The notes below the pieces were generated by a model. It searched no databases. It was not told the origin of the DNA and saw only the letters and a program-made list of their open reading frames with translations. A DNA stretch of 13,991 nt from positions 1 through 13,991 of the forward strand of contig JAJZPY010000055.1 in the NCBI GenBank assembly GCA_021811005.1. The letters run 5' to 3'. Shown in pieces: positions 1 through 6,546 of this stretch (position 1 is the stretch's first letter; each line of letters opens with the position of its first letter). The translations under genes and the position numbers were made by a program. Source of the stretch: Pseudomonadota bacterium (GTDB taxonomy: Bacteria; Pseudomonadota; Gammaproteobacteria; Burkholderiales; Ferrovaceae).

Positions 1-79
1 CGATCTCAATGAAGGGCGCAAAGTAGATCCTCAGGAAATTGCGCAGGTACCGCTTCACCTCAATGTTTCGTTTCATCAT
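1..79 (-). CDS. Partial CDS, N-terminus of unknown protein
   Basis: An open frame starts with two consecutive ATG codons (77-79 and 74-76) and runs off the left edge, giving 26 residues that begin MMKRNIEVKRYLRNF and continue LRIYFAPFIEI. A purine-rich Shine-Dalgarno run (GGAGGGGAGGG) lies just upstream of the first ATG. The start overlaps the last 20 bases of the upstream Cys-rich gene, which is typical of translationally coupled genes. The visible part is basic and then hydrophobic/aromatic. No family can be assigned from this fragment. The support is the ribosome binding site, the overlap and the absence of a stop up to the window edge. Confidence 0.55.
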   Translation of the reverse strand, partial: MMKRNIEVKRYLRNFLRIYFAPFIEI

Positions 80-413
80 CACCCTCCCCTCCAAAGTAAT
101 CACGGAGCTCCCGCATGTAATCCACGTATTCGTCATCCAGCTGAAAATCCGGCCGGGGGACGTGAACCACGTCGGGCCGGGTGATCCGCATGTACTTCCC
201 GAGGAACTTGTGAAGACAGTGCTGGCAAACCACGCATTCCACGAGACAGCCCTGCGGGATGTGATCTGAGCCAGGTCCTGGTCGATAGCGGATGTGCAGT
301 GCTTCCTGGAATTCCTCGCTGCATTGCCGCGGATCCAGGTCTCTCCCGCAGCAATCACAAAAGCACCAGTTCTGGATGATGTGGGACGCTTGTTCTGGGT
401 CTTGAGAAAACAT
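60..413 (-). CDS. Cys-rich zinc-ribbon-like hypothetical protein
   Basis: This 117-aa soluble protein has nine cysteines, all in the first 66 residues. Cys17, 19, 21 and 22 lie in WCFCDCCGRDL, Cys31 is isolated, and Cys56, 60, 63 and 66 lie in GCLVECVVCQHC. Two CxxC knuckles (19/22 and 63/66) separated by about 40 residues suggest a zinc ribbon. The motif ALHIRYRPGPGS between the knuckles resembles a group of small uncharacterised bacterial proteins of CxxCG...LHIR...G.GS...C..C pattern (from memory, not a search). The C-terminal third is acidic and without Cys. An AAGGAG ribosome binding site sits a few bases before the ATG, but inside a leader hairpin (separate entry). The gene is followed by an overlapping reading frame. 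Function is unknown; a nucleic-acid or protein-binding role is only a guess. Confidence 0.75.
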   Translation of the reverse strand: MFSQDPEQASHIIQNWCFCDCCGRDLDPRQCSEEFQEALHIRYRPGPGSDHIPQGCLVECVVCQHCLHKFLGKYMRITRPDVVHVPRPDFQLDDEYVDYMRELRDYFGGEGDDETKH

Positions 414-415
414 GA

Positions 416-467
416 AAGCTCCTTCAAACGCAACGTGGGAAAGAAATCACGTTGATGCAAGGAGCTT
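416..467 (-). promoter_or_regulatory. Leader hairpin masking the ribosome binding site
   Basis: Read on the minus strand, the leader holds AAGCTCCTT (467-459), GCAT, CAACGTG (454-448), a 10-base loop, CACGTTG (437-431), CGTTTG, then AAGGAGCTT (424-416) two bases before the ATG at 413. The outer 9-bp and inner 7-bp stems are both perfect. The outer stem pairs the whole Shine-Dalgarno sequence with an anti-Shine-Dalgarno sequence, so the folded mRNA should be poorly translated. The structure is directly visible; its role as a translational switch is inferred. Confidence 0.6.
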
Positions 468-484
468 GGGTTGAGGCGAAGAAA

Positions 485-514
485 AACATTGCCACCAGAT
501 TTTTGGTCGGTCAA
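485..514 (-). promoter_or_regulatory. Candidate promoter of Cys-rich gene
   Basis: A good -35 box, TTGACC (514-509), is followed after 18 bases by a weak -10, AATGTT (490-485). Transcription would start around 478, placing the ribosome-binding-site hairpin at the 5' end of the transcript. The -10 matches only three of six consensus positions, so this is a low-certainty call. Confidence 0.3.
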
Positions 515-729
515 GCACCCGCACCCAGACTGGGTTTCAGGGGCGGTGTGAGATGGGGGAAATGCGGGGATTTTCAGTTACGGTAAGACGCAGAAATGCA
601 TTCGGGTTTTGGTGGGACGCATCTGCTCCAATTTCACCAATGTGGGCTGCGAAACTTCAATCGAGTCGCTATACTGACCTCGTCATCATGCAAGCAAAAA
701 TGCATGCTGTGAACTACTGCGGAGGCTTC

Positions 730-903
730 ATGAAAGGATACCTTGCCAGCGCAATCGGTTTTCTTGCATCCCTGCCCTTTTACCCGAATCATCTGTTTTT
801 GTTTCAAGCCACCACGATTCTCGTGACGATCCTAACCCTGGCGTTTTGGACGGGGTTCATTCAAATCAGATGGGTTCGTAAGGATAGCCAGACGGGTAAG
901 TAA
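730..903 (+). CDS. Small predicted two-helix membrane protein
   Basis: This 57-aa protein starts MKGYLASAIGF and consists of two hydrophobic stretches: residues about 4-18, then about 22-46 (LFLFQATTILVTILTLAFW and following). It ends in a charged tail, RWVRKDSQTGK, that suggests a cytoplasmic C-terminus. The start at 730 was chosen because GGAGG lies four bases upstream (721-725) and a TATACT box lies about 55 bases upstream. The same frame is open from ATGs at 553 and 688, so a longer protein of up to 116 aa is possible. An 8-bp inverted repeat spans the stop codon. No family is recognised. Confidence 0.45.
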   Translation: MKGYLASAIGFLASLPFYPNHLFLFQATTILVTILTLAFWTGFIQIRWVRKDSQTGK

Positions 904-925
904 AAACTCGAATTCGTTCTGGCTA
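885..925. repeat. Inverted repeat spanning the stop of the small membrane gene
   Basis: TAGCCAGA (885-892) and TCTGGCTA (918-925) are perfect 8-bp inverted arms around the TAA at 901-903. The small palindrome CGAATTCG lies inside the loop. No T tract follows on either strand, so it is not a classical intrinsic terminator. It may be a 3' stabilising stem or a protein site. Confidence 0.35.
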
Positions 926-1006
926 ACGATCCCTGTCCGTGTTACCTGGACCAATCTGTTTTCAATCCATCTAGCTAGGCTTGCTGAACCCCACACCACA
1001 CGGTAC

Positions 1007-1216
1007 TTAAAACTTGACCGTATCCCCTTCAAAATTCGGCAACGATTCTTGCACTGCCTTGGCGTAAGCGATACGGGCTGTTTGAAGAACAGCGATCTGC
1101 GCCTGGAGCCTTGCCAATTCGCTATCGACAAACCGGAGGCTTGCCAACTGCTCTTTGGTTGCCTGCGAGAGGGAGTCAATTGCGTATTCCTTGTCGTCAA
1201 TCCTGATCGTGGTCAT
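1007..1216 (-). CDS. DUF6447-type small protein
   Basis: This 69-aa protein begins MTTIRIDDKEYAIDSLS. It has a short beta-rich start, then a helical stretch (about residues 22-60, KEQLASLRFVDSELARLQA and following) with heptad-like Leu/Ala spacing that suggests a coiled coil or helical hairpin. The pattern fits the small DUF6447 family as recalled, with the I.....Y.LDSLS...K.QL..L...D.E...L..Q.A..QTAR..Y motif. The ATG at 1216 is preferred because GGAAG lies five bases before it; a TTG four codons earlier overlaps that ribosome binding site. The gene begins only about 25 bases after the intrinsic terminator of the giant surface protein gene, with no room for a promoter between them, so it is probably expressed by read-through or from a promoter inside that gene. 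Its function is not established; proximity suggests a link to the surface protein. Confidence 0.75.
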   Translation of the reverse strand: MTTIRIDDKEYAIDSLSQATKEQLASLRFVDSELARLQAQIAVLQTARIAYAKAVQESLPNFEGDTVKF

Positions 1217-1235
1217 TTCAACTTCCAAAGTTAGT

Positions 1236-1272
1236 TAAGAAAAACCCCACCGCCTTTTGAGCGGTGGGGTTT
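1236..1272 (-). terminator. Strong intrinsic terminator after surface protein gene
   Basis: Perfect 12-bp arms AAACCCCACCGC and GCGGTGGGGTTT (1242-1253 and 1261-1272) enclose a 7-base loop. On the minus strand the stem is followed by a T-rich run (TTTTTCTT including the stem end). It lies about 50 bases after the stop of the 1645-aa gene and just before the DUF6447-type gene. The 3' T run is weaker on the plus strand. Confidence 0.85.
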
Positions 1273-1284
1273 GATTTGATGCAA

Positions 1285-1302
1285 CCCACGGTGTTCTGTG
1301 GG
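1285..1302. repeat. Small hairpin before the terminator
   Basis: CCCAC (1285-1289) and GTGGG (1298-1302) form a 5-bp stem with an 8-base loop between the stop codon and the terminator. Read on the minus strand, the CCCCAC of this hairpin could alternatively pair with GTGGGG in the 3' arm of the terminator. Two competing folds are therefore possible, though unproven. Confidence 0.3.
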
Positions 1303-1321
1303 GAGCTACAACTACGCTGGG

Positions 1322-4300
1322 TTAAGCAACAAACGCAAAGTTGCCTGTAGCCCCTCCAACCAAATGCGTTGTCTGACCTGTAAGAACGATGTCAGTCAGC
1401 GCAGTAGCTCCAGTAGTTGCCGTAGCAGCAGCCAAGGTCAAGTCAGCGACGTGAATCTTGTTATCAACGCTGCTGGTGTATTCAACCAGAATCCCCGTAC
1501 CCGCTGTTGCAGCATTTGTTGAAATTGCCGTAATCGCTGTTGCAGCTGTGGTCAGTAAGGTAAGCAAGTTTGCAGACGTTGTTGCAGCACCTGTGTAATC
1601 AATGACGTTCGCACCATTAACACCAACCTCTGTTGCACCGGTGTAGGTTTCTACAAGGACTGTTGTACCACTCGTAACAGCGACAGGAGCAGTAGTCGCC
1701 GCCGTAGTCATGCTGACCAGATGACCAGTCCCAACACCAGCGACTGAAACATCGATCACATCTTTGCTGGCTCCAGCCACAAAGTTGGTAAGGGTATCGT
1801 TGTTCGAAGTGCTGGTAGATGCGTTCCACACAATGGTATCCGTACCAGTGTGTCCGGATCCCAAAGTGATGGTGTTGGCACCAGCTCCAGCCGTAATCGT
1901 ATCGGTACCTGTACCCACAGTGATGGAGTCACCGCCTGCGCCTGTAACCAGTGTAAGAGCTGAGTTATCGCTGCTTGCGCTGACTGTTACGGCTGAAGCA
2001 CTGGAACTCGTTATAGTTGCCGCAACACCAGCCGACAGCGTAACACTCGTCAGTGCACTGCTTGTCACACCGCTGAATGTCAGCGTGCCGGTACCGGTAT
2101 TGCTGCCAGTCAACGAAGTCAGCGCGTTGTCTGTGAAGGTGCTCACGGTCAATGTATCGGTTCCGCTATTGTTGACAGTAAGGCTCGTCATTGCGGTTCC
2201 GCTATGGGCCAGGGTGTCACCTACGGTGCCTTTGGCGCTTGTATCGTTGAATGTCACGCTCGTCGTCCCCGTACCATCGGTAAGAGTCTGAGTAAATCCA
2301 CCTGCGGTGGCTCCAGACATATTGACCGTGTTGGCACCTGCCACGAGAGTAACGCCGTTTGTGCTACCAGCACTGATGAAGAAGTCGGTCGGCAACGCGG
2401 AGGCAGTCGTGCTACCAGCCGTGGAGCCCACGGTGACGTAACCCGTCGAAGCCGTGATGGAGCCAGTGTAGCTGGCCAGTTCAACAACAGACGTTGTCGT
2501 TGCACTGTTGGTACCAGACTGATCTTCAACGACGTACGTGTTACCGCCATACACACCGTATGCAACGCTGTGAGCCGCGCTAGCAGCAGACTCGAGAGCT
2601 GCAATTGCTGAAGACAGCGTGTTGTAGGAGGTCAGTGTCGTCGCGGTCGGGGTCGTGCTGGTGGACGATGTATCGGCCCCGAAGACCACCATGTCACCGG
2701 AAACAGCACCGGTAATCACGTAGTTAGCAGCTGATGCGTAGTTGGAACCAGCGGTACCCACCACAACCACGTTGGGGTTGGTGTTTGCGGAGCGGGAACC
2801 CATTGTGACGCTGTAGCTGGCGGTCGAAGCGTTGCCCGTGTTGGTACCCAACATGATGTAGTTGGAACCAGTGCCAACCGTCACCTTGACCGTTCCGGCA
2901 GAAGACTCGTCAACGATGTAGTTATTGGCGTTGCCAACAGTAATCGTGTCGGTTTTGCCCGACGCCGCACCAGCAACCTTGAGGCTCAAGTGAGCGTTGT
3001 CGGTTCCTGCTGCGATGGTCACTCCATCCGTGGAATCCGAGAAGGCAACCGGGGTATCCCCGGACACCGTCGAGCCAGCCGTGCCAATGCCGATGTTGCC
3101 CTTGACCGTCAGCGAAGAGGTGGTCGAAAGGTTTGTCCCATCATTAATTGCAGTGATGGTATCGGTGGCTGTACCGGAGTTGGTGTAGGTCAGCGCCGCC
3201 GAGTTAGCCGCCATGGTCAGGGTGCTGATTGTGGTGGCGCCGCTGCCGGTAAACGTCAGGTTCGACAGACCGGTGTGGATTACCTTGTTGGTGTTCGCGT
3301 CTGTGGACAACGTGGTAATTGTTGCACCACCCGAATTGTTGTCAGCAATGGTCAAATTGACCGCATTGTTGTCATTCAGGGTGGTGATCGTGTCCCCATT
3401 GGTGCCGGCAAACGTCAAGGTACCCAGCGTGTCGTCAGTGAAGGTCGTGATTGTGCTTCCCACGGCGCTGCTGCCTGTGTTGGAGTAGGCAACGCTGTTG
3501 TCCGTCAGGGTAAACGAGGCAACGCCAACCGGGGTGGCTTGGCCAGGCTGACCCAGAGAAATGGTTCCGACGTTCAGCGCCGCATTACCGGAAATGCTCA
3601 GCGCAGTCAGACCAGTGTCTGTCAACGTGGTAATGGTGTTGGTAGTCCCTGTGGCTTGAGCGGCATCCTTGGCATTGCTCGTCACATTCAATGTTGCCAC
3701 GCCATCAGCGTTGCTGTCGTTGAGCGACAGGTTGTTAACAGTGATGCCCGTGTCCGTGGACGTTGTGTTGATGGTAGCGTTAACGACTGCTGTGCTGCTG
3801 GCCGGAAACAGCGTATAGGCTACTGTCCCTGTCTCGTTTGTTTCAATCGCCAGCGATGTGCCAGCCGCAACGCCCGAGAAAGTGGTTGTGTTGGCACCCA
3901 TGGCACTTTGCAGGTCGATTGCATTGTAGCCCGTGAAAATACCATGCATATCGTAGGTGTTAGCACCCGCACTGGCATTGACACCCAAGGTCGTGAAGCC
4001 CGTCACATTCGTTCCGAAATTGGCAGCAGTATAGGTGCTTGCTGCAGCCGTCAGAACCACTTCGTTGTTGGTTGCCGAACCACCGGTAATCGCCTTGGTG
4101 GCATCGCCCGCGAGGCTGATGACGTCTTGACCGGTTGAACCTTTGAAGGTTTGGGTGGTGTCATCCAGGGTAGCGGTAATGGTCCCACTGGAAGTGGTGG
4201 TAAAGCTCTTCAAAGTTGCGCCCAGGCCATGAAGGTCAGCATTCAAGCCTGCAGCACCGCTGACGGTGACCGTAGCCAGCTTGGTCGAGCTGGGTGCGTT

Positions 4301-6259
4301 CGTCAGGATCAAGTTGCTGGAGCCTGAAACGGTCAAGGTGGTCAGCGCCGAATCCGTAAGGTTCGTCAGGGTGGAATCCTTCGCACCGGTGGTCACATTG
4401 ATTGTCTTGAACTGGTTTGACTGATCAACCAAAGTCGACGAGGACAGATTATTGACAGTCAGACCCAGCGTCGTATTGGTGGAAGCGTTGGAACCGCCTT
4501 CGTAGGTGTTTACCGTCGCCCCAGTACCAGAGAGGTTCAAGCTGTTCAATGCCGCCGAGCTGATGTTCGCGGTACCAAAGTTGGCAAGGGTTACGGAGCT
4601 GATTGTGCCTGTCTTGGTGTTGGCAGTTGCCGTAGTTGAGTTGGCAGCGTTGGCATCCGCAATGTTCACGGTACCGTCAGCGGTGATGGTGGGAGTGCTG
4701 CTCACTGCCGCCGTTGCAGCTGAGGAATTGCCGCTATTCACTGCAGTTACTGCGGTCACAGCCTCAACACCAGGGCCAGCCGTCACGCCTGTGACAGATG
4801 CCACACCCGTGACTGCAGCAGCCGCTTTGGCAGCAATGGCACCCGTCGCCACCGCGTCTTGATTCACGGTAACGGTGGTTGTGGTGGAGTCGCCGGTAAC
4901 ACTGACATTGCCATCGGTGATGCTGGATACGCCAGTCGCTGCGGAAGTCGTGGTGGTGGCTTCCGTCACGGTCACGCTGGAACCGCCGGTTACCGAAACC
5001 GCATCTGCAGTGGTGGCAATGGTCGTTTTGCTGGTGATGGCGGTGTTGTCATTCACCGTCACCGCACCAACGGCACCGGAAACAGTGATGGTCGCCGCTT
5101 TGTTGGCGGTTTCTGTGCCAGTCGAGGCACTCAGGGCAATGCCGTCATTAACCGTAGATGTAATCGTTACGGCACCACCGCCATTGACGGAAATGTTGCC
5201 CTGCGCGCTGCCGGCAGTAGCGAGTGTGACAGTGTCTGTCACAGTGTCGGCGCCGCCAGATGCGGTTGTACCGCCAACGTTAATCCCGCCAAGAAGAGTC
5301 GCTCCGCTATCTTTGGCAGTCACTGTCAATCCAACCGTAGAACCACCATCAACCGTTGTCGTACCTGTAGAGGCGCCCGCGGTTTCAGTTACGGTTACAG
5401 CCGTGGTTGTTGCAGCAGTGATCTGGTCAGAGGTCGAGCCTTGAGCAGTACTTGCCGAAACAGTCAATGATGTCAGGCCTGTCCAGCTCGACGCATCCAG
5501 AGTAAGCGCGGAGGTGGAGGTAAATGTTGCGGTTTGCACGCCGGACACGGTCACTGTGGGAACCGTAGACTGGGTACCGACAGCAGTTTGGTCAACGATA
5601 CTCATCGCGTTGCCTGTGCCGGTAGCTTTGATGGAGTCCAGAGCATTCAGCGTGGCGCTGCTGCCCAGCACACCATTGATGGTGCTGTTACCGCTCGGGG
5701 TAATGTTGTCAATACCTGTAGTGAGCGTAAAGGTAACTGCAGGCGTGGTCGTGCTCGGCGTCCCGGCGCTTACGTTCGTCGAAACCGACGAATAGGTAAT
5801 GCCGTTGGAGATCATGTTGTTGAGGTTGGTCTTTGCCGTGCTGTAGTTGGAGTAGTTGGCATCGCTGCTGGACAGGGTGGCCAGCGCGCTCGTCAGCCAG
5901 TTGATGGCGTAGGCCAGCGAATTGTTGCCGTTGGCGGTCACAACAGCGCTGGTGGGCGAATTCAGGATCGACACCATGGCGTTGTAGAGGCCGGCTTGGG
6001 CGGCTGCGGCACCGGAGGTTCCGGTGGTTGCCAGGCCCAGGTTGGAAAACACGGAAGCCAGCGTGGTGGAAGCGACGGTTCCAGGGGCGGCCGCGTTGTA
6101 GCTGATGCCGTTCTGGGTCAACAATTGCTGGGCATAGTTGATGCCGCTCGTGTAATTGTTGTTGTTCATCTCGCTGGTGTACTGGGTGTACCCAGGTGTT
6201 TCGTTGTTGATCGCAATGTAGAGACCAACGATATTCGATGAAGGGGTCAGCTGACTCAT
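1322..6259 (-). CDS. Giant S-layer-like / RTX surface protein (type I secreted)
   Basis: This 1645-aa protein is extremely rich in Thr, Ser, Ala, Gly and Val, has no cysteine seen, and has no cleavable signal peptide. This is the profile of type I-secreted S-layer or adhesin proteins such as Caulobacter RsaA. Residues about 1-165 form a helical N-terminal domain (start MSQLTPSSNIVGLYIAIN) like the anchoring domain of such proteins. TLTTGIDNITPSGNSTING (about 178-200) is an RTX-like opening. The long middle has beta-strand repeats of the type TxTTxTDxxLTxLTxSG, for example near residues 635, 880, 935 and 1365. At about 1437-1505, GAGGDSITVGTGTDTITAG and following repeats are calcium-binding RTX-like nonapeptides, followed by DTLTNF and DVIDVS. 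The C-terminus ends hydrophobic (GNFAFVA), fitting a type I secretion signal. AGAGG lies six bases before the ATG. A Crp-type site and long leader lie upstream, and a terminator follows. The secretion ATPase and membrane fusion genes are not in the window. Forming an actual S-layer, rather than being an adhesin, is inferred. Confidence 0.85.
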   Translation of the reverse strand: MSQLTPSSNIVGLYIAINNETPGYTQYTSEMNNNNYTSGINYAQQLLTQNGISYNAAAPGTVASTTLASVFSNLGLATTGTSGAAAAQAGLYNAMVSILNSPTSAVVTANGNNSLAYAINWLTSALATLSSSDANYSNYSTAKTNLNNMISNGITYSSVSTNVSAGTPSTTTPAVTFTLTTGIDNITPSGNSTINGVLGSSATLNALDSIKATGTGNAMSIVDQTAVGTQSTVPTVTVSGVQTATFTSTSALTLDASSWTGLTSLTVSASTAQGSTSDQITAATTTAVTVTETAGASTGTTTVDGGSTVGLTVTAKDSGATLLGGINVGGTTASGGADTVTDTVTLATAGSAQGNISVNGGGAVTITSTVNDGIALSASTGTETANKAATITVSGAVGAVTVNDNTAITSKTTIATTADAVSVTGGSSVTVTEATTTTSAATGVSSITDGNVSVTGDSTTTTVTVNQDAVATGAIAAKAAAAVTGVASVTGVTAGPGVEAVTAVTAVNSGNSSAATAAVSSTPTITADGTVNIADANAANSTTATANTKTGTISSVTLANFGTANISSAALNSLNLSGTGATVNTYEGGSNASTNTTLGLTVNNLSSSTLVDQSNQFKTINVTTGAKDSTLTNLTDSALTTLTVSGSSNLILTNAPSSTKLATVTVSGAAGLNADLHGLGATLKSFTTTSSGTITATLDDTTQTFKGSTGQDVISLAGDATKAITGGSATNNEVVLTAAASTYTAANFGTNVTGFTTLGVNASAGANTYDMHGIFTGYNAIDLQSAMGANTTTFSGVAAGTSLAIETNETGTVAYTLFPASSTAVVNATINTTSTDTGITVNNLSLNDSNADGVATLNVTSNAKDAAQATGTTNTITTLTDTGLTALSISGNAALNVGTISLGQPGQATPVGVASFTLTDNSVAYSNTGSSAVGSTITTFTDDTLGTLTFAGTNGDTITTLNDNNAVNLTIADNNSGGATITTLSTDANTNKVIHTGLSNLTFTGSGATTISTLTMAANSAALTYTNSGTATDTITAINDGTNLSTTSSLTVKGNIGIGTAGSTVSGDTPVAFSDSTDGVTIAAGTDNAHLSLKVAGAASGKTDTITVGNANNYIVDESSAGTVKVTVGTGSNYIMLGTNTGNASTASYSVTMGSRSANTNPNVVVVGTAGSNYASAANYVITGAVSGDMVVFGADTSSTSTTPTATTLTSYNTLSSAIAALESAASAAHSVAYGVYGGNTYVVEDQSGTNSATTTSVVELASYTGSITASTGYVTVGSTAGSTTASALPTDFFISAGSTNGVTLVAGANTVNMSGATAGGFTQTLTDGTGTTSVTFNDTSAKGTVGDTLAHSGTAMTSLTVNNSGTDTLTVSTFTDNALTSLTGSNTGTGTLTFSGVTSSALTSVTLSAGVAATITSSSASAVTVSASSDNSALTLVTGAGGDSITVGTGTDTITAGAGANTITLGSGHTGTDTIVWNASTSTSNNDTLTNFVAGASKDVIDVSVAGVGTGHLVSMTTAATTAPVAVTSGTTVLVETYTGATEVGVNGANVIDYTGAATTSANLLTLLTTAATAITAISTNAATAGTGILVEYTSSVDNKIHVADLTLAAATATTGATALTDIVLTGQTTHLVGGATGNFAFVA

Positions 6260-6285
6260 TGTTTTCCTCTCTGGTTTATGGTGAT

Positions 6286-6340
6286 CCGAAATTTCTTTTC
6301 GGAATCAGCCGGTTAACTTTTTTATTGCCAGTGGTGGCAA
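6286..6340 (-). promoter_or_regulatory. Structured leader of surface protein mRNA
   Basis: Two hairpins lie in the predicted untranslated leader: TTGCCA-GTGG-TGGCAA (6325-6340) and CCGAAA-TTTCT-TTTCGG (6286-6302). Farther upstream, AAAGCGCTTT (6371-6380) is a 10-base palindrome between two direct copies of ACTCTGGG. The ribosome binding site stays unpaired. Such leaders often stabilise mRNAs of abundant surface proteins; that role is inferred here. Confidence 0.4.
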
Positions 6341-6411
6341 CCAATTTTCGGCAAAGAACTCTGGGGTTCCAAAGCGCTTTCCCCAACTCTGGGCGCCGAG
6401 CGTACGACTTC

Positions 6412-6417
6412 ATTGTT
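6412..6417 (-). promoter_or_regulatory. Candidate -10 of the surface protein promoter
   Basis: AACAAT (6417-6412) matches four of six -10 positions. A start seven bases on, near 6405, puts the centre of the Crp-type site at exactly -41.5, the class II activator position where no good -35 is needed. None is visible. The leader would be about 145 bases. Confidence 0.45.
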
Positions 6418-6438
6418 CCCTTTCCCATGCTTGTGATC

Positions 6439-6454
6439 TGTGACTGCAATCACA
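6439..6454. promoter_or_regulatory. Perfect Crp-type operator upstream of surface protein
   Basis: TGTGACTGCAATCACA is an exact TGTGA-N6-TCACA palindrome, the core CRP consensus. It lies in the gap between the TPR/barrel gene and the surface protein gene, 180 bases before the latter. A further TTGTGAT half-site overlaps its left edge (6431-6437). The Crp-family protein at 11267-11980 carries the residues known to read this motif. Confidence 0.75.
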
Positions 6455-6513
6455 CCAGCTTTAAAAACGGAATCCCCCCGCTGGTTACACGTCCGGCCAG
6501 TTTACGCAATTTT

Positions 6514-6546
6514 CAAAAAAAAACAAGCAACCCAGCGTTTTTATGG
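6514..6546 (-). terminator. Probable weak intrinsic terminator of the fecR operon
   Basis: On the minus strand the end of the TPR/barrel gene runs into AAAAACGC, a TGGGTT loop, GCTTGTTTTT and a run of nine T. The stem is weak (A/T-rich arms around a GC/GC pair with a two-base bulge), but the T tract is strong. It would separate the three-gene operon from the independently controlled surface protein gene. Confidence 0.4.

Larger units (their letters stand above)
414..729. other. Intergenic region between divergent small genes
   Basis: This stretch of about 316 bases separates the leftward Cys-rich gene from the rightward small membrane protein. It holds the leader hairpin (416-467), a candidate leftward promoter (485-514) and a TATACT -10-like box at 670-675 that may serve the rightward gene, although no convincing -35 is seen 16-18 bases before it. 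The rightward frame is open from an ATG at 553, but that part lacks a clear ribosome binding site, and its translation is rich in Met, Trp and Cys with no recognisable pattern. Confidence 0.4.

Noticed and set aside
832..1200. Minus-strand frame (122 aa) overlapping the DUF6447-type gene
   Set aside because: It lies in another frame of a gene with a good ribosome binding site and family resemblance, and it has no ribosome binding site of its own.
2990..4138. Plus-strand open frame (382 aa) opposite the surface protein gene
   Set aside because: It is an artefact of Thr/Ser/Ala/Val-rich codons read backwards. It has no ribosome binding site and no recognisable domain.
6325..6340. TTGCCA-GTGG-TGGCAA hairpin as a terminator
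   Set aside because: The T run precedes it on the plus strand and appears as A's after it on the minus strand, so it does not have terminator orientation for either strand.
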